This document shows, in pieces, positions 7,965 through 16,006 of a DNA stretch of 64,000 bases. The DNA is taken from NCBI GenBank assembly GCA_965237785.1, contig OZ250159.1:2046001-2110000 (forward strand). Direction: 5' to 3'. The position numbers and the translations under genes are program-made. Numbering within the stretch: position 1 is the first letter of the stretch; every line of letters starts with the position of its first letter. The notes under the pieces were generated by a model. That model ran no database searches. It worked only from the letters and a program-made list of their open reading frames with translations, and was not told the origin of the DNA. This DNA comes from UBA6522 sp965237785 (lineage in GTDB: Bacteria > Pseudomonadota > Gammaproteobacteria > Steroidobacterales > Rariloculaceae).

Positions 7965-9466
7965 GTCGCCTCGGGCTTGAGGTGCGGGAATAGAATCACG
8001 TCGCGGATAGACGCGGAATCCGTAAGCAGCATCAGCAATCGATCGATCCCCACGCCAAGCCCCGCGGCGGGCGGCATGCCGTATTCCAGGGCACGAATGT
8101 AGTCATCGTCGAAATACATCGCTTCGTCGTCGCCCAGGGACTTGGCCTGGACCTGCTCACGAAAACGCTCCGCCTGTTCCTCCGGATCGTTCAACTCGGA
8201 GAAGCCGTTGGCGAGTTCCCTTCCGGCCACAAACAGTTCGAACCGGTCCGCGAGGAAGGGGTCGGCGTCGTTGCGCCGCGCCAGCGGAGAGACTTCCGCC
8301 GGATACCGGGTGACGAAAACCGGTCCCCGCAAATGTTTCTCGACGGTTTTCTCAAACAGCTCGATCTGCAGCTTGCCGGCGCCGTCCCCGGGACGGTGGA
8401 CAATCCCGTTGCTGTCACAGGACTCGCGCAGCCGGTCCACGTCTCGCAGGACCCCGGCGAGTTCCGGGTTCTGGCGCACCAGGGCGTCCTCCACGGTCAG
8501 CACTTCGAACGGGCCACCCAGGTCGCAGGTCTGCCCCTGGTAATCGACCTGATCGGTTGCGACTAACCGCCTGGCAGCCTCGCGAACCAACGTCTGGGTA
8601 AGATCCATGAGATCTTCGAACGCGGCATAGGCCTGATACAACTCCAGCATCGTGAACTCGGGGTTGTGCTGAGTGGAGAGGCCCTCATTGCGAAAACTGC
8701 GATTGATCTCGTAGACGCGCTCGAGACCGCCCACGAGCAGACGTTTCAGATAGAGTTCCGGGGCGATTCGCAGATACAGCGGCGAATCCAGCGCGTTATG
8801 GTGCGTCGCAAACGGTCGGGCCAAGGCGCCGCCGGGGATGGGGTGCATCATCGGCGTCTCCACCTCGGCAAAGCCGCGCGCATCGAGAAACGCGCGAATG
8901 AACCGCACCGTATCCGTGCGCGCGGCAAACACCCGGCGCGTCTCTTCGCTCATGAGAAGATCCACGTAGCGGCGCCTCAGCTTGAATTCCCGGTCGGCGA
9001 TGCCTCGCCACTTCTCAGGCAGCGGCCGCAGGCACTTCACCAGCAATCGCAACGAGTCGACGCGAACCGAAAGTTCCCCGGTCCGGGTCTTGAACAGGGT
9101 GCCGGCGGCGCCGACGATGTCGCCCACATCCCATGATTTGAACGCCTGGTAAACCTCGCTCGACACCCGATCGCGCTCGACAAAGAGCTGAATCCGCCCG
9201 GACCGGTCCTGAATGTGGCAGAAGCTCGCCTTGCCCATGACCCGCTTGCTCATCATTCGCCCGGCCACGGACACGTGTTGCGATTCCGCTTCCAGCGACT
9301 CCGCGCTGTGCCCGGAAAACCCGGCGTGCAGGGCGTCGGCCAGTGCGTCACGGCGAAAGTCGTTCGGGAAGGCTTCACCCGCGCCGCGCAGACGGTGCAG
9401 CTTTTCGCGCCGCTCAGCGATCAGCCGATTTTCCGGCCTTCGGCCATGCTCCGTGGAGTCATCCAT
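7961..9466 (-). CDS. lysS: Lysyl-tRNA synthetase, class II
   Basis: 501 residues, normal length for class II LysRS, which charges tRNA-Lys in the cytoplasm. The OB-fold anticodon domain (about 60-150) includes VAGRMMSKRVMGKASFCHIQD. Motif 2 is FRNEGLSTQHNPEFTMLE and motif 3 is GLGVGIDRLLMLL near the C-terminus. It starts 6 bp after prfB, in the recJ-prfB-lysS order known from E. coli. Confidence 0.96.
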   Translation of the reverse strand: MDDSTEHGRRPENRLIAERREKLHRLRGAGEAFPNDFRRDALADALHAGFSGHSAESLEAESQHVSVAGRMMSKRVMGKASFCHIQDRSGRIQLFVERDRVSSEVYQAFKSWDVGDIVGAAGTLFKTRTGELSVRVDSLRLLVKCLRPLPEKWRGIADREFKLRRRYVDLLMSEETRRVFAARTDTVRFIRAFLDARGFAEVETPMMHPIPGGALARPFATHHNALDSPLYLRIAPELYLKRLLVGGLERVYEINRSFRNEGLSTQHNPEFTMLELYQAYAAFEDLMDLTQTLVREAARRLVATDQVDYQGQTCDLGGPFEVLTVEDALVRQNPELAGVLRDVDRLRESCDSNGIVHRPGDGAGKLQIELFEKTVEKHLRGPVFVTRYPAEVSPLARRNDADPFLADRFELFVAGRELANGFSELNDPEEQAERFREQVQAKSLGDDEAMYFDDDYIRALEYGMPPAAGLGVGIDRLLMLLTDSASIRDVILFPHLKPEAT

Positions 9467-9472
9467 CGCTTG

Positions 9473-10568
9473 CTACAAACCCTGCTTCAGACTTGCCTCG
9501 AGAAATGCGTCGATATCGCCGTCCAGTATCGCGCCCGAGTTGCCGCTTTCAACCCCGGTGCGCAGATCCTTGATCCGCGACTGGTCGAGCACATAGGATC
9601 GAATCTGGCTCCCCCAGCCGATATCGGCCTTGCCCTGCTCCCGCGACTCCGCCTCGTCCTGGCGTCGTTGCTGCTCGCGCTCGTAGAGCTTGGCGCGAAG
9701 CTGCCCCATCGCCGTAGCGCGGTTCTTGTGCTGGGAACGATCATTCTGGCATTGAACCACGGTCCCGGTGGGGATATGCGTGATGCGCACCGCGGATTCG
9801 GTCTTGTTGACGTGTTGCCCCCCCGCCCCGCTGGCGCGGTAGACGTCGACCCTCAAATCGGCGGGATTGATCTCGATGTCGATATCATCCTCGATTTCCG
9901 GAGACACGAATACCGCGGCGAACGACGTATGGCGGCGGTGCCCGGCGTCGAATGGCGATTTGCGAACCAGGCGGTGAACCCCGGTCTCGGTGCGAAGCCA
10001 CCCGTAGGCATAGTCGCCCCGAAACAGGATGCTGGCACTCTTGATACCCGCCACTTCGCCGGGCGAGATTTCAAGGACTTCGGTGTCGAAGCCGCGACCC
10101 TCGGCCCAGCGCAAATACATCCTCAGGAGGATTTCGGCCCAGTCCTGCGCCTCGGTACCCCCCGACCCCGCCTGAATGTCCAGATAGGCGTTATGCGCAT
10201 CCATTGTGCCGGAAAACATGCGCTGGAATTCAAGCCGCTCGATCTCCCTCCCGGTGGTTCCCAGTTCATCGGCAACGACTCGAAGGGTGTCGTCGTCCTC
10301 TTCGGACTCCGCCAGCGTGTGCAGTTCCTCGGCCTCCTCCAGCGCCTGGGCGACCCGGTCCAGCGCGGTGAGTTCCGACTGCAGCGATGCCCGCTCCTTG
10401 CCCAACTCCTGGGCCCGGACCTGATCGGACCACACGCCCGGGTCTTCTAGCGCCCGCTCCACGTCGGCAAGGCGTGCCCGCTTGGTATCGTAGTCAAAGG
10501 TACCCCCTGAGGGCGATGCAACGCCCCTTCAGATCATCAATCGTCGCGTTGATCTGGCCGAGTTCCAC
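9473..10568 (-). CDS. prfB: Peptide chain release factor 2, expressed through a +1 programmed frameshift
   Basis: RF2 releases peptides at UGA and UAA. The GTG start at 10568, with GGAAAGAAG upstream, opens a 24-codon frame ending in ALRGYL then TGA (10496-10494). A +1 shift at CTT-TGA-C continues into DYDTKRARLADVE for 364 residues in all. The GGQ hydrolysis motif is in GAGGQHVNKTESAVR, and the tripeptide stop-codon reader SPF is in RKSPFDAG. The TGA lets RF2 level control its own synthesis, so the TGA is still read as stop in this organism apart from Sec contexts. Both parts must be joined; either alone is not functional. Confidence 0.96.
10493..10508 (-). promoter_or_regulatory. prfB programmed +1 frameshift site
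   Basis: The minus strand reads AGG-GGG-TAC-CTT-TGA-C. The internal Shine-Dalgarno-like AGGGGG lies three bases before the slippery CTT-TGA, as in the conserved RF2 autoregulatory site. Confidence 0.95.
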
Positions 10569-10640
10569 TGACTTCTTTCCAGGCTGGAATGGCGGCGAAT
10601 GATAGCGTAATCCCGACCCGCGTGGCGCCAATTCAATTAC

Positions 10641-10664
10641 GCGCGTCAATTGCGCGCGTCAATT
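10641..10664. repeat. Short tandem repeat (13-bp unit) at the recJ 3' end
   Basis: The unit gcgcgcgtcaatt occurs once complete (10652-10664), with a partial copy lacking two bases before it (10641-10651), followed by a gcgcgcgcg run. The recJ stop codon (10661-10659) lies inside it. It looks like local slippage; no function is evident. Confidence 0.5.
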
Positions 10665-12365
10665 GCGCGCGCGAATATGTTCAACGACAAGCTGAACGGC
10701 AGGGGTAGAGAAATAATCGTTGACATCCAGCCGATACGCGAGTCGCAGCCGATCACCCGGCCGACAGTCACCCTCTGGCTGGTTGAAGGCGATGGCATCC
10801 AGTGGCACCGTGCTGCCTTCAAGGCTGACAGTCATTTTAAGGTGCGCACCCGCCAGTATCCGCTGCCGGATCAGCCGGAACGTTCCCTCGAACAGCGGTT
10901 CCGGAAATCCCTGCCCCCATGGACCGGCGTCGCGAAGCAGGGCGGCGACTTCCAGGGTCAGATCGCCGGCCACAAGCTCGCCGTCCGTGAGTATGCGCTC
11001 GGCGAAGTGCTCGGGCCGCAGCCGCTGTGCCCCCAGAGCCGTCATCGCGGCGCGGAATCGGCCGAACCCGTCCCGGGGCAGCGTGAGCCCGGCGGCCATC
11101 GCATGTCCGCCGAAGCGCGCAATGAGACCCGGATTGGCGCCGTCCACATCCACCAGCGCGTCGCGCAGGTGGAATCCGGCCACCGAGCGGCCCGATCCCT
11201 TGATGACCCCCGATTCGCTTGGCGCAAAGGCGAAGGTCGGGCGGCAATAGCGCTCCTTGATTCGCGACGCGACGAGCCCCACCAGGCCCTCGTGCCAATC
11301 GTCCTGAAAGAGGCAGACCACCGGGGGCAAGGCTCGGCGGTCGATGAGGGCGTCGGCATTGAGCAATTCGAACGCCTCGGAATCCATCCGCGCACCGATG
11401 GCACGGCGCTTGCGATTGAATTCGTCCAACCGTTTGGCGAGATTCAGCGCCTCCGCATCGGAGTCCGTCACCAAGCAACGCACCCCCACGTTCATGTCGT
11501 CCAGACGGCCCGCCGCATTCAGCCGCGGCGCAATCTGAAAAGCCAATCGGCCGGCGGTGATCTCCTCGTGCGGGATCTCCGCAACCTGGCAGAGCCCGAG
11601 GACACCGGGCCGGCAGCGCCCCGCCCGGATTCGCGCAAGACCCTGGTCGATAAGAATGCGGTTGCTACGGTCCAGCTTCACCAGATCGGCCATGGTGCCG
11701 ATCGCAACCAGATCCAGATAGCGCGCCACTGTCTCCACTGCGTCCAGGCGTCTACCCAGAGCCGCCATGAGGTAGAACGCGACTCCGACTCCGGCAAGAC
11801 TCTTGCCGCGAAAGGAATTTCCGCCAAGATTCGGATTGATGATGGCGTTGGCGGACGGCAATTCGGGCCCAGGGAGGTGATGGTCGGTGATCAGCACGTC
11901 CATGCCTTCATCCCGGGCCGCGGCGACCCCGGCCAGGCTGGTGGTCCCGTTGTCCACGGTTACGATGAGATCGGGCCGCTCGGCCCTGACGCGCGCCACG
12001 ACCTCTGGCGTCAGCCCATAGCCGAGGTGGAAGCGGTCGGGAACAAAGACGCGAACGTTCTCGAATCCGAAGTCCCGCAGGCACAGTTGCATCAGCGCCG
12101 AGCCGGTAGCCCCGTCGGCATCGAAATCCCCGACAACGACCACGCGCCCGCGCCGATGGCGCAGCAATAGCTCGACGCCCTCGCTCAGCTCGGCAAACTC
12201 CCCGACCGGTCGCAGGTTTTTCAGTGCCAGGTCCAACTCCGCCGGGGAACGGATATCACGCCGCGCGAAGACTTGGCGCAGGACCCGATGCGTCCCCGCC
12301 GGCCACGGCCATTGCGCCGACCCGGGCATCGGCGGGCGTTGTTCGATCCGAGGCGCGTCAGGCAC
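10659..12365 (-). CDS. recJ: Single-stranded-DNA-specific 5'-3' exonuclease RecJ
   Basis: DHH/DHHA1 phosphoesterase, 568 residues from the GTG at 12365. Metal-binding motifs VVVGDFDADGATGSAL, TVDNGTTS and ITDHHLPG are all present, then the DHHA1 region with SGRSVAGFHLRDAL and GGHAMAAGLTL. RecJ works in RecF-pathway recombination and mismatch repair. The start at 12365 has GGAG 9 nt upstream and gives a normal N-terminus; a GTG at 12410 is possible but would overlap the divergent promoter. It heads recJ-prfB-lysS. Confidence 0.94.
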   Translation of the reverse strand: MPDAPRIEQRPPMPGSAQWPWPAGTHRVLRQVFARRDIRSPAELDLALKNLRPVGEFAELSEGVELLLRHRRGRVVVVGDFDADGATGSALMQLCLRDFGFENVRVFVPDRFHLGYGLTPEVVARVRAERPDLIVTVDNGTTSLAGVAAARDEGMDVLITDHHLPGPELPSANAIINPNLGGNSFRGKSLAGVGVAFYLMAALGRRLDAVETVARYLDLVAIGTMADLVKLDRSNRILIDQGLARIRAGRCRPGVLGLCQVAEIPHEEITAGRLAFQIAPRLNAAGRLDDMNVGVRCLVTDSDAEALNLAKRLDEFNRKRRAIGARMDSEAFELLNADALIDRRALPPVVCLFQDDWHEGLVGLVASRIKERYCRPTFAFAPSESGVIKGSGRSVAGFHLRDALVDVDGANPGLIARFGGHAMAAGLTLPRDGFGRFRAAMTALGAQRLRPEHFAERILTDGELVAGDLTLEVAALLRDAGPWGQGFPEPLFEGTFRLIRQRILAGAHLKMTVSLEGSTVPLDAIAFNQPEGDCRPGDRLRLAYRLDVNDYFSTPAVQLVVEHIRARN

Positions 12366-12387
12366 GCGACCGCTCCAGGCAGCGGCG

Positions 12388-12393
12388 TATAAT
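12388..12393 (+). promoter_or_regulatory. Consensus -10 box (TATAAT) for the DUF498 gene
   Basis: A perfect TATAAT lies about 30 bp before the DUF498 homology begins and is followed by GGGAG, a good ribosome-binding site. The -35 region is poor. If used, transcription starts near 12400, which excludes all ATG/GTG starts further upstream. Confidence 0.45.
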
Positions 12394-12421
12394 CGATCGG
12401 AACGCACCACGGGAGCAGCCG

Positions 12422-12790
12422 ATCGAATTCACCCGAGAAAACGCGGACACCCACTTCGTCTCCGCATGGGAACGAGGCGGCGTGAGGGTCGGCGAGGAAT
12501 GGATTCGCTCGCACCTGATCGTCTCCGCGCACGGTATCGTACGGGACTGGCCGGCCTCGACTCCGGAGGACCTGCGGCCGGAGGATCTTGAGCCGGCCGT
12601 GGCGGTGGAACCGGACATCATCGTGCTCGGTACCGGCGACACGCTGCGTCGGCCGAAGCTCGACCTGATGGCGCTCATGGCCGAGCGCGGAATCGGCATC
12701 GAGATCATGAACACACCGGCGGCATGCAGGACGTACAACGTGCTGCTCCACGAGGGGCGCTCCGTGGCCGCGGCGCTGTTCATGCCCTAG
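12422..12790 (+). CDS. DUF498/MTH938-family protein; start codon appears to be ATC
   Basis: 122 residues of the small Mth938/Xcc1710-like family (DUF498), related to mitochondrial NDUFAF3. Features are RVGEEWIRSHLIV, the PDIIVLGTGDTLRRP core (near residue 60) and GIEIMNTPAACRTYNVLLHEGR. Biochemical role is not established for bacteria. The open frame extends upstream antisense to recJ, but between the divergent recJ start and the first family residues there is no in-frame ATG, GTG or TTG. The best candidate is ATC at 12422, with GGGAG 6 nt before it. It converges on nlpD with a 15-bp gap. Confidence 0.8.
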   Translation: MEFTRENADTHFVSAWERGGVRVGEEWIRSHLIVSAHGIVRDWPASTPEDLRPEDLEPAVAVEPDIIVLGTGDTLRRPKLDLMALMAERGIGIEIMNTPAACRTYNVLLHEGRSVAAALFMP

Positions 12791-12805
12791 TCAACTGTTC
12801 CGCGG

Positions 12806-13714
12806 TCAATTGGGCAAGAGCCCCAGCGGGTCCACCGGAGTTCCATTGCGGCGGATTTCGAAGTGCACTTGAGCCTGGCGTTCCGGACCCAGGCCCATCT
12901 TTGCGATCACTTGTCCCTGCGTAACCGCATCGCCCTCGGACACGACCAGTTCGTCGTTGTGCCCGTAGGCACTCAGGTAGGTGTCGTTGTGCTTGAGGAT
13001 GACCAGATTGCCATAGGCGGCCAGGCCTTCGCCGGCATACACCACCTGGCCCGGCGCCGAGGCGCGGATATCCGCGCCGATCCGGCCACCGATGCCGATA
13101 CCGCCACCGGTCCCCTCCGAGGCGCCGTATGCACTCACCACCGGACCCCTGACCGGCCACTGCCAGGGCGGCGCGGGAAGCACGGGCAGTGCCGGCAAGG
13201 GCCGTCCCGCGGCTGGCGCCGGCTCGGCGGCGGCCGCTCCGCCGGAACTTGCAGCGGTGGATCCCGCCGCCGCAACCGGTACCGGATTGGATCGAGCCGG
13301 CGCGGAACTTGCCTGACCGGTCCTTGCCTGACCGGTCCTTGCCTGACCGCTACTCGCCTGACCGCTACTCGCCGGCTGTGTGCGCGCGTCGCCGCTTGAA
13401 CGTGTCGGCGGCACACTCGCTTGTCTGGAGCCGACGGCACCGGAGTTTGGCTGAGTGGCCGTTCCGGTACCCTGATCCGCCGATCCGGGGGGCGTAAGAC
13501 TCAGTCGCTGACCGACCAGGATCAGGTCGGGATTCTCCAATTGGTTCCAGCGAGCCAGGTCGCGGAAATCCACGTGATGTCGCCAGGCGATGTACATGAG
13601 CGTCTCGCCCGACTGGACCACATGGACCCTCGGCTCGTAGTTCACGAGGGTCGGTGTGCAGCCGGCTGCCATGAGGCCGGTCAACAACATCCCGTATATC
13701 GCGTGAATCCGCAT
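12806..13714 (-). CDS. nlpD: NlpD-type murein hydrolase activator lipoprotein (LysM + M23)
   Basis: 302 residues. The lipobox LMAAGC (Cys19) marks an outer-membrane lipoprotein. LysM follows at about 33-75 (HVVQSGETLMYIAWRHHVDF). A Ser/Ala/Pro-rich linker, about 80-185, contains the repeated pentapeptide discussed at 13308-13373. A C-terminal LytM/M23 domain runs from about 190 to 300. The domain reads GADIRASAPGQVVYAG and VHFEIRRNGTPVDP and lacks the full HxxxD/HxH metal set, as in activators of amidase AmiC. GGGAGG precedes the start. rpoS, usually next, is absent here. Confidence 0.9.
   Translation of the reverse strand: MRIHAIYGMLLTGLMAAGCTPTLVNYEPRVHVVQSGETLMYIAWRHHVDFRDLARWNQLENPDLILVGQRLSLTPPGSADQGTGTATQPNSGAVGSRQASVPPTRSSGDARTQPASSGQASSGQARTGQARTGQASSAPARSNPVPVAAAGSTAASSGGAAAAEPAPAAGRPLPALPVLPAPPWQWPVRGPVVSAYGASEGTGGGIGIGGRIGADIRASAPGQVVYAGEGLAAYGNLVILKHNDTYLSAYGHNDELVVSEGDAVTQGQVIAKMGLGPERQAQVHFEIRRNGTPVDPLGLLPN
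13308..13373. repeat. 15-bp tandem repeat inside nlpD (4 copies plus a partial one)
   Basis: Units of cttgcctgaccggtc or the variant ending gcta run in phase with the codons and encode SGQAR/TGQAS-type pentapeptides in the disordered linker. Copy number can change without breaking the frame. Confidence 0.75.
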
Positions 13715-13722
13715 TTGCCTCC

Positions 13723-14298
13723 CTAACGAAGAGCCAGGTACAACACCACCAGCAAGGCGATCGAAATCCAACCGACAAGCTCCACATGCTGGCGCAGCTT
13801 TCGCTCCATGGGTCTTCCGCCCCAGCGCAACAGGCCGGCCACCAGAAAGAATCGCGAACCGCGGCCGATGAAGGAAGCCACGACAAAGAGCGGAAAGACC
13901 ATCTGCAAGGCGCCTGCCGCGATGGTGAAGATCTTGTACGGAATCGGCGAAAACCCGGCGCCCAGCACGGCGAGGAATCCCCACGCCAGGAACCACTCGC
14001 TGGCTCGCAAGTACGCGTCCCAGTACCCCAACGACCGCAGCAATGGTTCGACGCTGTCGATGGCAAACCAGCCGATTGCATAGCCCACGGCCCCGCCGAA
14101 TACGGAAGCCAACGTGGTCGCCGTCGCGAAACGCCAACCCTTGAGGGGCTCGGCGAGTGTCATGGGCGCGAGCAGTACATCCGGCGGTACGGGAAAGAAC
14201 GAAGATTCGGCGAAACTCAGGGCCACAAGGTACCGCTCCGCGTGGCGATGACCCGCCCATCGCAGCACGCTGTCGTACACAGTGGAGAACAGGCTCAA
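13723..14298 (-). CDS. YqaA/DedA-family inner-membrane protein
   Basis: 191 residues with several membrane segments, of the VTT/SNARE-associated family (YqaA branch). The N-terminal AERYLVALSFAESSFFPVPPDVLLAPM and the central LGAGFSPIPYKIFTIAAGALQM are typical. Family members act in lipid flipping or membrane homeostasis. It overlaps pcm by 4 bp (ATGA) and lies 8 bp before nlpD, so pcm-yqaA-nlpD form one unit. Confidence 0.85.
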   Translation of the reverse strand: MSLFSTVYDSVLRWAGHRHAERYLVALSFAESSFFPVPPDVLLAPMTLAEPLKGWRFATATTLASVFGGAVGYAIGWFAIDSVEPLLRSLGYWDAYLRASEWFLAWGFLAVLGAGFSPIPYKIFTIAAGALQMVFPLFVVASFIGRGSRFFLVAGLLRWGGRPMERKLRQHVELVGWISIALLVVLYLALR

Positions 14299-14942
14299 GT
14301 CTCGATCCCCTTGAGCAGTGGCACGAAGCTGACGTCACCGAGATGCTTGCGCTCGAATGAATCGCCGCGCCGCGTGACGCAGATCAACTGCTGCTCGCCC
14401 CGCGGACCCACCGGGATGACGAGGCGCGCGCCGTCGTCGAGTTGCGCCAACAATTCCTGGGGAATCTCCAGGGGCGCAGCGGTGGCGATGATGCCCTGGA
14501 ACGGCGCTTGCGTTTTCCAGCCGTCCCAGCCGTCGCCGTGGCGCAGCGTGACGTTGCCGATCGCCAGTTCCCTGAGCCGCTTGCGGGCGCGCTGCACCAA
14601 GGCAAAGAGACGCTCAAGACTGTAGACGTGCTGGGCAAACGGCGCCGCCACGGCCGTCTGGTAGCCGCAACCGGTGCCGACTTCCAAAACGCTTCGCAGC
14701 TTTTCGCCCGGCGCCAGTCCGCGAACCAGCGCTTCGGTCATGCGCGCAACGATGTAGGGCTGGGAGATGGTCTGGCCGAATCCGATGGGCAGCGCCTTGT
14801 CCTCGTAGGCGCGACTCGCCAACGCCTCGTCCACGAACAAGTGCCTCGGCACGTCGCGAATCCGTTCGAGCACAGCCGGATTGCTGATGCCCTCCTGACT
14901 CAACCGACTCACCAGCCGGTTTCGGGTGCGAGCCGACGTCAT
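14295..14942 (-). CDS. pcm: Protein-L-isoaspartate O-methyltransferase
   Basis: 215 residues from the ATG at 14942, which gives the normal MTSARTRNRLVSRL start; an ATG 33 bp upstream is an alternative. It repairs isoaspartyl residues using S-adenosylmethionine. GFGQTISQPYIVARMTEAL and the SAM motif VLEVGTGCGYQTAV are diagnostic. In related genomes surE, truD and ispF precede it; here they are missing. Confidence 0.94.
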   Translation of the reverse strand: MTSARTRNRLVSRLSQEGISNPAVLERIRDVPRHLFVDEALASRAYEDKALPIGFGQTISQPYIVARMTEALVRGLAPGEKLRSVLEVGTGCGYQTAVAAPFAQHVYSLERLFALVQRARKRLRELAIGNVTLRHGDGWDGWKTQAPFQGIIATAAPLEIPQELLAQLDDGARLVIPVGPRGEQQLICVTRRGDSFERKHLGDVSFVPLLKGIET

Positions 14943-15111
14943 GCCGATACCGCGAACGTTCTGACCTGGCCTCATTGCCGCGGGCTCATGCAGGCGTGTA
15001 TGGATTCAGTTCCCATGAGCGGTGGAATTACGAGATGTGAGCGTATCGGTCGCTGGATTCGGCATGAACCCGACCACTATACTTGACGCTTGGCGCCAGC
15101 GGAGCAATGCC

Positions 15112-15645
15112 TTGAGCATCAGCAACGACAAGGATATTTTTGCGCACGCCATGTGCGACGTGAGGCCCCTGGAGTTCGAGGAGCGCGCCGCGTTTCGGCG
15201 CCGTCGCCCGGCGACAGCGAGGATGACCCGAACGGCTCGGCAGGAGGTGCTGCGAGAAAGCCTGCACGGATCCGACGGGCCCGACGCGCTGGAGCAACTT
15301 GGCGAGGGAACGGCATATCGGCGCCCCGGCCTGCCGGAAAGAACCTTTCGCCAATTGCGCCGCGGGCGCTTCCGCATCGACGCTGAAGTGGACCTGCATG
15401 GGCGAACGGCCGCGCAAGCGCGCGTCCTGTTGCGGGAGTTCATCGTGGCAGCCTCAAACCGGGGCCTGGGTTGTATCCGCGTGGTTCACGGCAAGGGTCT
15501 GCGATCGGGACCTGACGGACCGGTCCTCAAAACGCTCGTGCAGCGCTGGCTGGTTCGGTGGGACGAGGTGCTGGCGTTCGTATCCGCCCGGGCGCGCGAC
15601 GGCGGTTCCGGCGCTGTCTATGTTCTGCTTCGACGGCGCCGCTAG
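15112..15645 (+). CDS. Smr-domain DNA/RNA endonuclease-like protein
   Basis: 177 residues from TTG 15112, chosen because GGAG sits 8 nt upstream and the product begins SISNDKDIFAHAMCDVRPL, the usual start of stand-alone Smr (SmrA/SmrB-like) proteins. The C-terminal Smr domain has IDAEVDLHGRTAAQARVLL and CIRVVHGKGLRSGPDGPVLK (the LDxH-like and HGxG motifs). Smr proteins are nucleases linked to ribosome rescue or DNA processing. A TATACT box lies at 15078-15083. Convergent with ftsB. Confidence 0.85.
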   Translation: MSISNDKDIFAHAMCDVRPLEFEERAAFRRRRPATARMTRTARQEVLRESLHGSDGPDALEQLGEGTAYRRPGLPERTFRQLRRGRFRIDAEVDLHGRTAAQARVLLREFIVAASNRGLGCIRVVHGKGLRSGPDGPVLKTLVQRWLVRWDEVLAFVSARARDGGSGAVYVLLRRRR

Positions 15646-15655
15646 ACCGCATCGC

Positions 15656-15970
15656 TCACTGATTTCCTGCTGAGGCCGCCGGTTCGCGCTCCGCAGAACG
15701 CAGCGAGGTAATCTGGTAGAAGGTTTCACCCTCGGCGATCATCCCCAGATCGGCTCGGGCGCGCTCCTCCGCCGCCGCCAATCCCTGCTTGAGATCCTGC
15801 ACCTCGCCTTCCAGCGCCGCATTGCGCGCCGCCAGTCCCCGATTCTCCGCAGTCCGTTCCGCCACCAGGGCCTGCAGGCGCCAAACTTCGCGCATCCCGT
15901 CGTCCTGGGACCAGAGCCGCGCTTGCACAAGGCCAAGGCAGACTACCAGTAGAAGCAGCAATATTCGCAT
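15656..15970 (-). CDS. ftsB: Cell division protein FtsB
   Basis: 104 residues: one N-terminal membrane segment (3-18), then a coiled coil (about 30-72) rich in Leu/Ala/Glu, then GMIAEGETFYQI, the conserved GEtfyqv stretch. FtsB forms the FtsQLB divisome complex in the periplasm. It directly follows eno, as in Pseudomonas and E. coli relatives. The next gene there would be ispD, which is replaced by the convergent smr gene. Confidence 0.9.
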   Translation of the reverse strand: MRILLLLLVVCLGLVQARLWSQDDGMREVWRLQALVAERTAENRGLAARNAALEGEVQDLKQGLAAAEERARADLGMIAEGETFYQITSLRSAEREPAASAGNQ

Positions 15971-16006
15971 CGTCGGTTCAGATCCTCCAGCGCGAATCCC
16001 TCGCCA

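Noticed and set aside
12224..12421. Upstream extension of the DUF498 frame to an ATG inside recJ
   Set aside because: It is antisense to recJ, has no family homology, and lies before the TATAAT box.
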